Below, piece by piece: positions 1-8,800 of a DNA stretch of 64,000 bases. Each line of letters begins with the position of its first letter. The first letter of the stretch is position 1. This stretch comes from a virus. The notes below the pieces were generated by a model. It was not told where the DNA came from, searched no databases, and worked only from the letters and a program-made list of their open reading frames with translations. Made by a program: the position numbers and the translations under genes. The stretch is from IMG/VR virus record IMGVR_UViG_3300043395_000996, positions 62,001 through 126,000 of that record; one strand, written 5' to 3'.

Positions 1-2526
1 AGCAGATGCTTTTTCCCATTTCAATGCGTTATAAAAATCATTAACTTTGTTTTCCAACTCTGCTTTATAAATCATATCTCTATCCACATATTGCTCTACG
101 AAATCCATAATTTCTTGTGGGTCATTGTAATCTTTGAATGCGACGGTATCCAATCCTAACGGATTTGTTTTAAGATATACCCACTTCACTTTATCACCAT
201 CTCTAATTGGTTCGTGCTTATATGGACAATTGAAAAACTTTAATAATCTATTATAAGATATACCAGCTTTAACGTGCGCCGGTGTTCCTTTTTCAAAATC
301 AGCAATTGCTTGTCCTCCATCTTTTCTCCACGTTCCATTATCATATTTACTCAACTCCTTAATCGCTCCACCCTTTGCTATTTTATTTACTGGCAAAGTT
401 ACCATTTCTTTTTTGAAGTTAAGTAAAGATTCATCCATAAATGCATTATCTTTACCCATTAGAATATCTTTCAACATTTTAGCCATAAAGTCCTGAAATG
501 CTTTCGGAAACGATGAACGAACCACATCCAATCCTTTTACATCCAACTTATCACAAGGTACACCATTCTTTAAAATCATCCATTGTGCATATCGTTTCTT
601 TGCTACCCAAAATCCCGCTTTACTGATGTACTCTTTCTTAATTTCAAATCTATGTTTTTCCTTTGGAATAAAAAAGAATCTTTCAGCCAACATATCATAG
701 AATGAGTTTAAGAATGTTTGAGTTTCTTCGGCAATTGTGTTTACCTCTTCAGCCATTCTATTTTGGTCGAATGTTTTGTATTCGGGATAACGATGCTTCA
801 CCAATGGTTCTGCCATCATATAAATGGAATCAGTATCGATGTACACATTATAATCTTCTTTAGTTCCGAGTTCTTTCCAATATTTGATGTTTGCCATTTC
901 TGCTGTTTTCTTAATAACAGTTTGGCCCGTAATCGTAACTGCCTCTGCATTATCAATATCGTAAAACCGAAAGGCAGGAAGACCAAGCACACCATACATA
1001 GAGTTAAGAAGAATCTTCTGAACCAACTGCCTTTTCGCATAAAATTCATATTTTTCCGTATCACCCTCCGTACCATATTTCTTTTCTAATTTTCTAAATT
1101 CAACACGTTTTTGAAACCAATCATTTAAAATATCCGCAATAAGACCAGGTGAATCCTGTGAGTATAAAACTCCGTTAGCTGCTACTCCTAAATTACTATC
1201 TTTAATAACTTCTTTTAGTTCCTGTGTTGTATATTCATACTCATCACCATCCTTACCAATAACTTTATAGGTTGTATCCAATCCTTTAATATTAGCTTCC
1301 GCATCCCAATTTTGAATCTTACCAATTTTTGTTTCGGGACTGATGTTTAGAGTCATAATGATTGATGGATATAGAGATGTTAAGTCCAAATCATAAATCC
1401 AATCGTACTTACCAACAATAGGTTCTTTCACATAAGCTCCAATAAACTTCTCTTCGTTGTTATCACGGAGTGCCTGCATCCTTTCTTTTCTATCCTTTGG
1501 TTTATTAGTTGCTACTAATCCTTTCTTTTTCAGATATCCCAAACATGCCCCCTCTAACCATTTAGAGGAGAATATGTAATCTTCGTATGGAACAAATCCG
1601 GCATGGCAAACGGCTCTACATAATTCAATGAATTGTAATTTGTTATCCATTGCTACAACCAACTCCACGTCAACAATGTTATACTCAATAAACTTCTCTA
1701 AATCATTTACAAATAAATCATCTAAACTTCCTTCATACTCAACCTTACCTCTACCTAATTCTTTGGTAGCAATGTAATTCAATGTATAAGATGCTTCCAA
1801 TGTATATGTGTATGTTTTATATAGATTGATGTAATCTAACACACTCACTCCACCAAAACTGAACTTCTCTCTATATGGTGACCAGAATGCCTCACCAATG
1901 CGAGATAATCTTTTAGCATGTCCTTCCCCACATACGTTTTTAATACGATTGTAGAGATATGGAATATCAAAGAAATCGATGTTCCAACCTGTTAAGATTG
2001 TTGGGTCAATTTGCTGATAATAGTTTAAGAATGATAATAAAAGATTTCTTTCATTATCAAAAATGTGAACTTTTACCTCTCTACCATCTTTACTAAATTG
2101 CTTTGCATTATCTTTGACTTTACGTTCTTTATCTAATACAAACACTTCATATTCTTTTGTGATAGAATCGTGTGCAGCAATAGCTGTGATTTCGTTTTGT
2201 GCTTCCTTTGTATTTGGTAGACCAGATATCATTTCTACCTCAATATCAAATGTTAATACAGTATGACCTTTTGATGGTAAATCATTATCGTAAATGTCTA
2301 CCAATACTCTCGTTGTTTCTGGCACATCGGATTCAAATAAATCTTCAGCTTCATCTTTTTCCCACTTTGAAATACGGGTTAATTTATCACCATACATTGA
2401 ACGATGTTGTCCGTATGGGTCTTTTTTATAAGCGTATTTACGATATGGAAATGTTTGATAACCATTTGTATCATCCCATAAATGTATTAAATTCTTTGCT
2501 CTCTCGTAATAGATGTTTTGATACAT
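1..2526 (-). CDS. 43: Family B DNA polymerase, gp43-like (3' end cut by window)
   Basis: Replicative phage DNA polymerase with proofreading exonuclease. The frame is open from the ATG at 2526 to the left window edge, 842 codons, so only a short C-terminal piece is missing compared with T4 gp43 (about 900 residues). Visible motifs are exo I FDIEVE (residues 93-98), exo II TGWNIDFFDIPYL, exo III YNIVDVEL, polymerase motif A DLTSLYPSI (about 1355-1392) and motif C YIDTDSIY (about 818-845), with all catalytic aspartates present. The start overlaps the stop of the upstream glycosyltransferase as TAATG, so translation is probably coupled. No intein or split is seen in the visible part. Family assignment is very secure; the exact C-terminus is not in the window. 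Confidence 0.97.
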   Translation of the reverse strand, partial: MYQNIYYERAKNLIHLWDDTNGYQTFPYRKYAYKKDPYGQHRSMYGDKLTRISKWEKDEAEDLFESDVPETTRVLVDIYDNDLPSKGHTVLTFDIEVEMISGLPNTKEAQNEITAIAAHDSITKEYEVFVLDKERKVKDNAKQFSKDGREVKVHIFDNERNLLLSFLNYYQQIDPTILTGWNIDFFDIPYLYNRIKNVCGEGHAKRLSRIGEAFWSPYREKFSFGGVSVLDYINLYKTYTYTLEASYTLNYIATKELGRGKVEYEGSLDDLFVNDLEKFIEYNIVDVELVVAMDNKLQFIELCRAVCHAGFVPYEDYIFSSKWLEGACLGYLKKKGLVATNKPKDRKERMQALRDNNEEKFIGAYVKEPIVGKYDWIYDLDLTSLYPSIIMTLNISPETKIGKIQNWDAEANIKGLDTTYKVIGKDGDEYEYTTQELKEVIKDSNLGVAANGVLYSQDSPGLIADILNDWFQKRVEFRKLEKKYGTEGDTEKYEFYAKRQLVQKILLNSMYGVLGLPAFRFYDIDNAEAVTITGQTVIKKTAEMANIKYWKELGTKEDYNVYIDTDSIYMMAEPLVKHRYPEYKTFDQNRMAEEVNTIAEETQTFLNSFYDMLAERFFFIPKEKHRFEIKKEYISKAGFWVAKKRYAQWMILKNGVPCDKLDVKGLDVVRSSFPKAFQDFMAKMLKDILMGKDNAFMDESLLNFKKEMVTLPVNKIAKGGAIKELSKYDNGTWRKDGGQAIADFEKGTPAHVKAGISYNRLLKFFNCPYKHEPIRDGDKVKWVYLKTNPLGLDTVAFKDYNDPQEIMDFVEQYVDRDMIYKAELENKVNDFYNALKWEKASA

Positions 2527-3638
2527 TAATATCTTAATTTTTCGTTTAAAACTTTAATCATTTTACTATCATTTAATGATAGTTCCTTTGCTCTTTCAAT
2601 TGCTTTGTTTGATATATCTAAACGATGGGTTTCGTTATCTAATATTCTATCAAGCATATCAAACAAATCCTTTTTATATTTAAAGAATAATCCATTTGGG
2701 TCTATCTCTTTATAACAATCTGATTCCTGAAATATCATCGGTGTTCCATTCATCATACAATCCGTTGCTGCCACACTCCATCCATAATTGGTTTGCCTCA
2801 TCTGAACTCCAACCATACATTCTTGTAATCTTTTGTAATAGTCGTGTTTGGCAACTTTTGTATTATCAATCCAACTAAATTCTGGCTTACCATCCAATTG
2901 TGGCACCCATACTTTAAAATCTTGCCTACGTTCCCTATACTCTTCCATCAATTTAATAAATGATGGATATCCTTTATAAGCGGCTGCTCTATGATTGAAT
3001 ACAATAACTTTTTCCTTTGATTGAGGCGATTCGATTATTTTGGAATTATCTACTCCTAAATTCCATACTACTAATATACTATTTAATTTTTGAATAAACA
3101 AATCATTAAACCACAATTTTGCTTCTTCCAAAACTCTATCTTTTTGTTCTTGTGTATTTAAAAAGCAAGTTTCCATTTGAGATACACCTAAAAGTTCTAT
3201 CGGCATCCATCTCCATTTGTTTTTTCTATCTTCGGCATTACAAGTTTTCATTTCCCACCAATGACAATATCCTATAATTTTGGTATTAAAATCATTTTTA
3301 TATCTACCAACTTGTGGCCAATCCGGCAAATGTGAATATATTACATCATAATCAATAGTTTCCAATAACCTATTCATATCAGGCGGATATGTTCTCATTT
3401 TAATCATATCACCTGAAAATGGTAGTATATGTTGTTTTACATTAATAAGATTCAATTTCTTAACCGCTTGTGGTAAAATGATATTCCAATAAAAATCACC
3501 ATGCGATTCCAATGCTTTTATATGGTTGTAAATAACATCAACAAATGAATCTTTTTCAATATTAGAAGAATTGGTAATATTTGGTATTACCAATACTTTG
3601 CGAGAATTACTATAATCTATACTATCCCAAAAATTCAT
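2526..3638 (-). CDS. GT-B fold glycosyltransferase
   Basis: A 370-residue protein that looks like a GT-B (GT4-type) glycosyltransferase. The C-terminal half has the usual nucleotide-sugar-binding layout: a strand with FNHRAAAYKGY (about 225-235), a helix, a strand FKVWVPQLDG, then a second helix and the stretch GWSVAATDCMMNGTPMIF, equivalent to the acidic/glycine loop of this fold. The N-terminal half holds a Rossmann-like segment (YDVIYSHLPDW). Its stop overlaps the polymerase ATG (TAATG), and one base separates it from the DUF4338 gene upstream, so it belongs to the operon that ends with the DNA polymerase. A role in decorating modified phage DNA is attractive because of that position, but the acceptor cannot be read from sequence; lipopolysaccharide or protein targets are possible. 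Confidence 0.75.
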   Translation of the reverse strand: MNFWDSIDYSNSRKVLVIPNITNSSNIEKDSFVDVIYNHIKALESHGDFYWNIILPQAVKKLNLINVKQHILPFSGDMIKMRTYPPDMNRLLETIDYDVIYSHLPDWPQVGRYKNDFNTKIIGYCHWWEMKTCNAEDRKNKWRWMPIELLGVSQMETCFLNTQEQKDRVLEEAKLWFNDLFIQKLNSILVVWNLGVDNSKIIESPQSKEKVIVFNHRAAAYKGYPSFIKLMEEYRERRQDFKVWVPQLDGKPEFSWIDNTKVAKHDYYKRLQECMVGVQMRQTNYGWSVAATDCMMNGTPMIFQESDCYKEIDPNGLFFKYKKDLFDMLDRILDNETHRLDISNKAIERAKELSLNDSKMIKVLNEKLRY

Positions 3639-3639
3639 A

Positions 3640-4866
3640 TTATCTTCCTACTTCTTTTAAATAATGTTCTTTCATTTGTTCCCAAGTCATTCCAATTGCA
3701 TCTATATAAAATAGAACCTCTGGTTTGATTTTACCTTCATCAAACAATTTTTCATATCGTTTGATTGCTTTATTTTTCCACCATTTAATAGTGTATTCGT
3801 TTCCTTCTTTGAATTTATCTTTCAACACTAAATCCTTCTCTTCAATTTTTGAACAAAGGAATTCATTACCATTTTCATACATTTGTGCAAAATATACACC
3901 TCTTTGGAATCCGTGGTCATATTCATTTCCTTTAATTCCTAATTCTTTGAATATTGCCTGAATAATCTTTTGTTTGATTCCACTTACAGGTCCATTCTTT
4001 TCGTAACCCATATTAGCACCATTTCTTTCTCTCTCATCCATAATGTTTTTCTTATACCATTCTGAACGATTTTCTTTTAACCATTGATGCCACGGGTCAT
4101 AAACTTTATCATCGGGTTTTGTTGAAATCTTACCTTTGGATTCACCCAATGTTTTGAAATGTGGAATACCATTATATTGTGAATGGATACCATACAAAGA
4201 TGTTGTTCCCACTCCAACCAATGGATTGTTGTATTTCTTTTGCCAATAATCTCTAACTTCGGGTGAAGTTGCTAATGCTGCGATTAACTTACCACCTAAA
4301 AAATTATATCCAAATGGTTGTGTTGATACAATGGTAGTTGCAATTGTAGTGCAATTTAATTTACCCTTTTCAAACTTATCTTCTTTACTCCAACCAATAT
4401 ACTCATCTCTAACACCCAATGAAGTAATATCAGAACCCAAACAAATTTGCCCTAATATTTTTCCGCTTGTTCTATCCTTTACATAACATTTTACATTACG
4501 ACCTGGATTAGCCTGAAACTCCATTGTGTGAATCAATCTACGAATTTCAGTCCATCGAGTTGATTCTTTTGGGTCATCTTCTACAATTTCTACATAGGGA
4601 TTGATTGATTCGATTTCCTTAATAGTTAGCTCTTTATTTGTAATATCAGTCGGCTTCCATAACGAATCATAGTGTTGTTGAAGAACCGGCAATCGTTTCA
4701 TATTAGAAACCAAATCATCGTTCCACTCCATCCATTTTTTGTAGAGAGTTTGCTCTTCTACTGACATAGTTTTAAGATAGTCCATATTTTCAATGAACTT
4801 CTTTTTCATAACCTCATAATCAAATGTGGCCGTGTTTGTTTCTTCTCCGGTATCCCAAAATTTCAT
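3640..4866 (-). CDS. DUF4338 (DruA-like) protein
   Basis: A 408-residue protein whose middle part matches the DUF4338 family, best known from DruA of the Druantia anti-phage system. The hallmark strand-turn GKILGQICLGSD is followed by RDEYIGWS (residues 153-160), then a conserved helical stretch ending DYWQKKYNNPLVGVGTTS. Residues 1-100 are a helical N-terminal part, and the C-terminal 150 residues are specific to this protein. The biochemical activity of DUF4338 is not known to me. The order of strands (xxIG/LGxxxxG, then a domain resembling the ...NWxYxG end of Mom) is like the two Mom-type proteins immediately upstream, so all three may be related acyltransferase-like modification enzymes; that is inference. 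It has its own promoter at 4892-4922, which sits against the end of the first Mom gene. Confidence 0.75.
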   Translation of the reverse strand: MKFWDTGEETNTATFDYEVMKKKFIENMDYLKTMSVEEQTLYKKWMEWNDDLVSNMKRLPVLQQHYDSLWKPTDITNKELTIKEIESINPYVEIVEDDPKESTRWTEIRRLIHTMEFQANPGRNVKCYVKDRTSGKILGQICLGSDITSLGVRDEYIGWSKEDKFEKGKLNCTTIATTIVSTQPFGYNFLGGKLIAALATSPEVRDYWQKKYNNPLVGVGTTSLYGIHSQYNGIPHFKTLGESKGKISTKPDDKVYDPWHQWLKENRSEWYKKNIMDERERNGANMGYEKNGPVSGIKQKIIQAIFKELGIKGNEYDHGFQRGVYFAQMYENGNEFLCSKIEEKDLVLKDKFKEGNEYTIKWWKNKAIKRYEKLFDEGKIKPEVLFYIDAIGMTWEQMKEHYLKEVGR

Positions 4867-4891
4867 ATTCAGATTTTATTATTGTGTTTTA

Positions 4892-4922
4892 CAAATATAC
4901 GAAAAATAATTGATATTACCAA
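4892..4922 (-). promoter_or_regulatory. Bacteroidota-type promoter for the DUF4338 operon
   Basis: Sense strand reads TTG (4922-4920), 20 bases, then TATATTTG (4899-4892), an exact match to the Bacteroidota TTG/TAnnTTTG consensus. It lies 25 bases before the ATG at 4866. Its -33 part abuts the stop codon of the upstream Mom-like gene. Confidence 0.75.
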
Positions 4923-5719
4923 AATTTGGTATCTATTTCCGTTTCTGGTGCAATTGTTTCCCAATGCTGAATATCCTTATTATATGCACGAGCATCTTTA
5001 GGATAAGGTCTAATCTCATGTTTCAATGATTTAAGAATTGTTTTTCTTTCTTTCTTATCTTCAGCTATAATTTGTAAGTATCTATGCTTTGGTGGTTCTT
5101 CTCTTCTCCAAAATTCTTTGTAACCTTGCTTACCAATTTCTCTACGAAGATGCTCCAAATTACCACTACCCCATTTTGTAAACACAGTCCTACTATGAAT
5201 CCATTTGTATGGGTTATTTGATAATGAAATGCCATAGTTTGGCATTAGGGCGATATCGGTATTTAGCCCCTGATAAATCCAATTAGTTGCTTGGTAAATA
5301 CCACCCAAATGTTCTTGCCCATTATCGGCGTAAGAAATAAGTGCTTTAATTGCTTTATCATTTTCTCTGAACCATTTGAATGATTGTCCCATAGCAAAAG
5401 ATTCAATGTTAGAACCATAACCATCATCACAATAAAGACGTGTTAATTCCAATACATTATCTTTTGTAAGTAATTCCGAAATAGAAGTTGCTGCTCTAGC
5501 TCCAACGGGAAACCCGTAAACCAAACATCCAATCAATTTGGTATCTTCGCCCAACGCATTGGTTTCATCCATTTTATAGAATATTCCTAATGCGTATCTA
5601 CACGCAGTCCAAGCGTGAGTATAGTGTTTCTTTACGATAATATCTTTTGCTACATCTTTACCAATTGGTGCTATAAATACTTTTGATGTATCACAATATT
5701 GTTTGCCTTCTACTTTCAT
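4916..5719 (-). CDS. Mom-like DNA adenine modification protein (copy A)
   Basis: A 267-residue member of the family of phage Mu Mom, a GNAT-fold enzyme that converts adenine in DNA to a carbamoylmethyl derivative and so protects phage DNA from restriction. Visible family features are the N-terminal IIVKKHYTH block (His32-Tyr33), the strand KLIGCLVYGFPVG (61-73), VLELTRLYCDDGYGSNIES (89-107), and ALISYADNGQEHLGGIYQA (126-144) followed by TNWIYQG. The C-terminal PPKHRYL segment is also typical. It is four bases downstream of a paralogue (copy B). Mu Mom needs the host to supply the acyl donor; nothing here tells what group is added. The family call is strong, the exact base and modification are inference. 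Confidence 0.85.
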   Translation of the reverse strand: MKVEGKQYCDTSKVFIAPIGKDVAKDIIVKKHYTHAWTACRYALGIFYKMDETNALGEDTKLIGCLVYGFPVGARAATSISELLTKDNVLELTRLYCDDGYGSNIESFAMGQSFKWFRENDKAIKALISYADNGQEHLGGIYQATNWIYQGLNTDIALMPNYGISLSNNPYKWIHSRTVFTKWGSGNLEHLRREIGKQGYKEFWRREEPPKHRYLQIIAEDKKERKTILKSLKHEIRPYPKDARAYNKDIQHWETIAPETEIDTKFW

Positions 5720-5723
5720 AACC

Positions 5724-6479
5724 TTAATTTATTGGTTCTAATTTATGTATTTCTTCAATGAATTCCTCATTTGCTTTTGGATATGGCAAAGATGGATATT
5801 TTAGATTTTTTAATAATTGTTTTCTTTCTTTTCCATTAACCAAAATGTAAACGTAACGATGTTTTCTCGGTTCTTTTTTAATCCAAAATGGCGATGTAAC
5901 CATTGTCTGAATTATCTTCGGGTCATTCGTTCCGTATTTCACATATGAAGTTCTGCTATGATGCCACTCATCAATCTCACTCCACTTAAAACTCCAACTA
6001 TCATTTGGTCGGATTCGGTTACCCTGATAAATCCAATTGGTTGCTTGATATATAGTTCCTAAATGACCAGCCTTTGGGTCTGAATATGATACCAATGCTT
6101 TTATATGTGGTGCGTTTTCTCTTAACCATTGAAATGTTTTTCCAACAAACCAACTTTCAATATTACTACCATATCCATCAAACACAAATAAACGGGTTAG
6201 TTCTAACACTTCCGTTCTATCCAATGTTTCACATATAGATGCGCCGGAATGCCTACCAACCGGGTCACCATAACACGCTACACCAATAAGTTTTTCATTT
6301 ACTCCTCCAAAGAATTTGTGTTCATCGTTTGAAACATAAAATAAACCAATAGCATAGGATACTTTTGTCCATATACCACTATAATGGTTATTTACAATAA
6401 TATCCTTTGCTACGTTTTTATTTACCGACCTTACAACTAATTTTGATGTATCACAATATAACTTATTGAGTTCTTTCAT
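5724..6479 (-). CDS. Mom-like DNA modification protein (copy B)
   Basis: A 251-residue paralogue of the next gene downstream. Shared blocks are YCDTSK near the N-terminus, VAKDIIVNNHY (23-33), KLIGVACYGDPVG (63-75), VLELTRLFVFDGYGSNIES (91-109), ALVSYSDPKAGHLGTIYQA (128-146) and TNWIYQG, ending with the PRKHRYVYI block. The two copies differ over most other positions, so this is an old duplication and not a recent repeat. Tandem Mom paralogues suggest two specificities (site or base) or a heteromeric enzyme. The start overlaps the end of the small HTH gene by 17 bases, so expression probably comes from the promoter at 6668-6698. Confidence 0.85.
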   Translation of the reverse strand: MKELNKLYCDTSKLVVRSVNKNVAKDIIVNNHYSGIWTKVSYAIGLFYVSNDEHKFFGGVNEKLIGVACYGDPVGRHSGASICETLDRTEVLELTRLFVFDGYGSNIESWFVGKTFQWLRENAPHIKALVSYSDPKAGHLGTIYQATNWIYQGNRIRPNDSWSFKWSEIDEWHHSRTSYVKYGTNDPKIIQTMVTSPFWIKKEPRKHRYVYILVNGKERKQLLKNLKYPSLPYPKANEEFIEEIHKLEPIN

Positions 6480-6663
6480 AAGGCCACTTTATCATGTGTG
6501 TCCACGTTTGGTTTGTAACTATTTTTTTAATGTTAGCAGGAGATACCTTATAGTTTCTAGCAATAACATTGATATTTCTATGCCCTATACGATATAGTTC
6601 TCTAATTTCGGAAACCTGTTTTTCCGTTAATTTGTGCATTGGATGCGCTTCTCCTTTTAACAT
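6463..6663 (-). CDS. Small helix-turn-helix protein
   Basis: A 66-residue basic protein. Residues 10-50 (KLTEKQVSEIRELY ... IARNYKVSPANIKKIV ... TW) form a helix-turn-helix of the type that accompanies HNH homing endonucleases and small phage DNA-binding proteins, here standing alone with no nuclease. The frame is open further upstream through a GTG at 6696, but the promoter at 6668-6698 overlaps that extension, so the ATG at 6663 is preferred. It overlaps the start of Mom copy B, which suggests coupled expression; it could regulate or target the Mom proteins, but nothing proves it. Confidence 0.65.
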   Translation of the reverse strand: MLKGEAHPMHKLTEKQVSEIRELYRIGHRNINVIARNYKVSPANIKKIVTNQTWTHMIKWPYERTQ

Positions 6664-6667
6664 ACGT

Positions 6668-6698
6668 CTAATATAACACTTTTTTTTGAGAATCACAA
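6668..6698 (-). promoter_or_regulatory. Bacteroidota-type promoter for HTH-Mom genes
   Basis: Sense strand TTG (6698-6696), 20 bases, TATATTAG (6675-6668), one mismatch from TAnnTTTG. The ATG at 6663 begins only four bases after the -7 element, so the transcript would be leaderless or nearly so. Confidence 0.6.
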
Positions 6699-6703
6699 AT
6701 TTT

Positions 6704-6967
6704 TTACTTTAAATTTTCATTTATTGCGTTTACATATGCCAATTTAGATTGTAAACCGGTGAATCTTTCCACTTCTATACCATCTTTTTCCATAACTACT
6801 GTTGGAACTGAACGTATTCCGTATTTAGTGGCTTCTTCATAAGCTTCATCTACATCGTATTCTTCAAATCTTACATTTGAAAATTGGCCTTTAATTTCGT
6901 TCATCATTGGTGCCAATGCTCTACACGGTCCACACCATGCTGCGCTAAATTTTTTAACTGTTATCAT
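6704..6967 (-). CDS. Thioredoxin
   Basis: An 87-residue thioredoxin: strand MITVKKFSA, active-site WCGPC (Trp11 to Cys15), the VRFEEYDVDE strand, and the cis-proline loop SVPTVV. It is shorter than bacterial thioredoxins (about 105 residues), as is usual for phage versions. The likely job is reducing the C-terminal CxxC pair of the phage ribonucleotide reductase encoded a few kilobases upstream. It sits between the HTH gene and a glycosyltransferase-like gene in one co-directional run. Confidence 0.93.
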   Translation of the reverse strand: MITVKKFSAAWCGPCRALAPMMNEIKGQFSNVRFEEYDVDEAYEEATKYGIRSVPTVVMEKDGIEVERFTGLQSKLAYVNAINENLK

Positions 6968-6977
6968 AATTTTATTT

Positions 6978-8066
6978 TTAGTTGTTTTCTATTTTTGGGT
7001 ATTCTTGTGGATGATACAATGATTCCCATAATGGTATATTTGATATTCTTTGAATTGATTGAAAATAAATATCAAACATTATATCAAATTCTTTTGGAAA
7101 AATATCTTTAAAATTTGATTCATAATGTTTTGCTAAATTTAACAAAAGTTGTCTATTATGTCTATAAATATCTCTACACTTATCCCAAAGTTCATATAAT
7201 TCATCATTTGATTTAGCATTTAATTTTAATATCTCCTGATAAATCATTTTTTCTCTAACATTATCATCCGCATCATCATATGATTCATCTATTATATCGT
7301 TAAATGTTTTAAATCCCAAATTGTGTAAATTTCTTAAAACATGCTTTTGTCCTATAATAATAAATGGTCTAGATGATGCAAGAACTCTAAATGTTTTTTC
7401 AGAAATAAAAACAGAATCAATTGATAATACGTTTGATTCATATTGAGTTTCCGTTACAATATTACAAAACGCATCTCTATAAAATGGAACTAAATGTGAA
7501 TGATGGTGACAAAATGATGAATTTAAATCATCTTCTAAAAATGTATTTGAATTGTTATTATATCTAAATGAATAATATGAATTTTCTTTTATATTATTTT
7601 CTTCAAATAATTTTTCCAAATTACATCTATGCTCTTTTTTTGTTTTATTAAAGCTTATAAATTTTTTATTAAAATTTTTAGGTAATTCAAATTCTTCTAC
7701 AAAAAATTCATCAGGCGTAGCCCAATAAAAATTAAATGGATAATAATAAAATGTAAATTGTAAATATCCTAATAAATTTTCATACTCTTTAGTTTTATTT
7801 TCATAAAAAATGATAATCTTTTTAGTATTAATCTTTTTTTCTAAAAAAAATTCATGCAATTGAAATAATTGTAAAATGTGACCTGGAGTAATATATTCTC
7901 CTTTTTCCGAATATATTATTTTATAATCTCTATAATTTTCATAATAAAAATTAAGAAATTCATTTAAAACATACATTTCAGTTTGCATGAATAATGGTCT
8001 TTCAAAAAATATCGTTTTTGATTCAGGAGATATTATAATATATTTTTTAAAATCAATCCTTTCCAT
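6978..8066 (-). CDS. Putative glycosyltransferase-like protein
   Basis: A 362-residue protein of a type often seen in T4-like phages of marine and Bacteroidota hosts. The recognisable part is residues about 200-270: FCNIVTETQYES, then FISEKTFRVLASSRPFIIIG and GFKTFNDIIDESYDD. This VTE...EKTF...PFIIxG...GFxTF order resembles the donor-binding half of some GT-B and exostosin-like glycosyltransferases. The N-terminal half is rich in Tyr, Phe, Asn and Lys with no motif I recognise. A longer start at 8096 is possible but overlaps PhoH by 44 bases; the internal ATG at 8066 gives a 14-base overlap and is preferred. Enzyme class is tentative. Confidence 0.5.
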   Translation of the reverse strand: MERIDFKKYIIISPESKTIFFERPLFMQTEMYVLNEFLNFYYENYRDYKIIYSEKGEYITPGHILQLFQLHEFFLEKKINTKKIIIFYENKTKEYENLLGYLQFTFYYYPFNFYWATPDEFFVEEFELPKNFNKKFISFNKTKKEHRCNLEKLFEENNIKENSYYSFRYNNNSNTFLEDDLNSSFCHHHSHLVPFYRDAFCNIVTETQYESNVLSIDSVFISEKTFRVLASSRPFIIIGQKHVLRNLHNLGFKTFNDIIDESYDDADDNVREKMIYQEILKLNAKSNDELYELWDKCRDIYRHNRQLLLNLAKHYESNFKDIFPKEFDIMFDIYFQSIQRISNIPLWESLYHPQEYPKIENN

Positions 8067-8778
8067 TAGTCTTTTCTTTGAAATCGGTGTATGCATCTAA
8101 TAAGGCATCTACGACCGGATGTCTATGATTGGTTAATAAAGTTTGTGAATCCATATCTTTAATCTTCTTTGCAGCTGATAATAAGAATTTAAATCCACTA
8201 TCTCCTTTATATTTTAAATCTACTTGCTGTGTATCACCACAAACTACCATCTTACTTCTTAATCCCAAACGAGATGTAATCATTTCCATTTGGTCATTAG
8301 TGCAGTTTTGTGCCTCATCTACAATAATAAATGAATCCAAAAATGTTCTACCTCTCATAAATGCCAAAGGTACAATTTCAACTTGTCCACTTTCTAAAAT
8401 CTTATCAATCTTTTCTTTGTTGTACAATTGATAAAAGTTAGAATAGATGGGTTGCATCCACGGTTCCATTTTCTCTCTCAAATCGCCTGGTAAAAATCCG
8501 ATTTCCTCTTTACTTACAGTAGGACGAGTAATGATGATTTTAGTAACCGATTTCTTAAATAACATATCTAATGCAACCTGGCAAGCTAAAAGTGTTTTAC
8601 CACTTCCGGCTTTACCACTTAATATTGTAATCGCATTATTTAAAATTTTCTCTTTTGCTTCTTTTTGCTCTTCATTCAGTTGTAACTGAAATTTAATAGG
8701 TCCTTTTGGTTTATCAATTTTTTCCTCTCTAATTTTCTCCGTTAATTCTTTGTTCTTTAACGATTGATTCTCTCCCAT
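8053..8778 (-). CDS. phoH: PhoH-like ATPase
   Basis: A 241-residue P-loop protein with Walker A GKAGSGKT (residues 55-62) and Walker B FIIVDEAQN, followed by TSRLG and a GDTQQVDL sensor-like motif, the signature of the PhoH family. PhoH proteins are common in phages; the C-terminal domain is a superfamily 1 helicase-like ATPase and RNA unwinding has been proposed, but the role in phage infection is unsettled. It lies upstream of the glycosyltransferase-like gene with a small overlap and downstream of two small basic proteins. Confidence 0.92.
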   Translation of the reverse strand: MGENQSLKNKELTEKIREEKIDKPKGPIKFQLQLNEEQKEAKEKILNNAITILSGKAGSGKTLLACQVALDMLFKKSVTKIIITRPTVSKEEIGFLPGDLREKMEPWMQPIYSNFYQLYNKEKIDKILESGQVEIVPLAFMRGRTFLDSFIIVDEAQNCTNDQMEMITSRLGLRSKMVVCGDTQQVDLKYKGDSGFKFLLSAAKKIKDMDSQTLLTNHRHPVVDALLDAYTDFKEKTNGKD

Positions 8779-8800
8779 AAAATTAATTTAAAATAAAAAA

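Noticed and set aside
816-1076. Minus-strand ORF inside the DNA polymerase in another frame
   Set aside because: The polymerase frame carries motif C across the same bases; the alternative frame is a shadow.
6463-6696. HTH protein as a homing endonuclease remnant
   Set aside because: Only the HTH part is present and no HNH or GIY-YIG motif is nearby; it has its own promoter and overlaps an intact gene.
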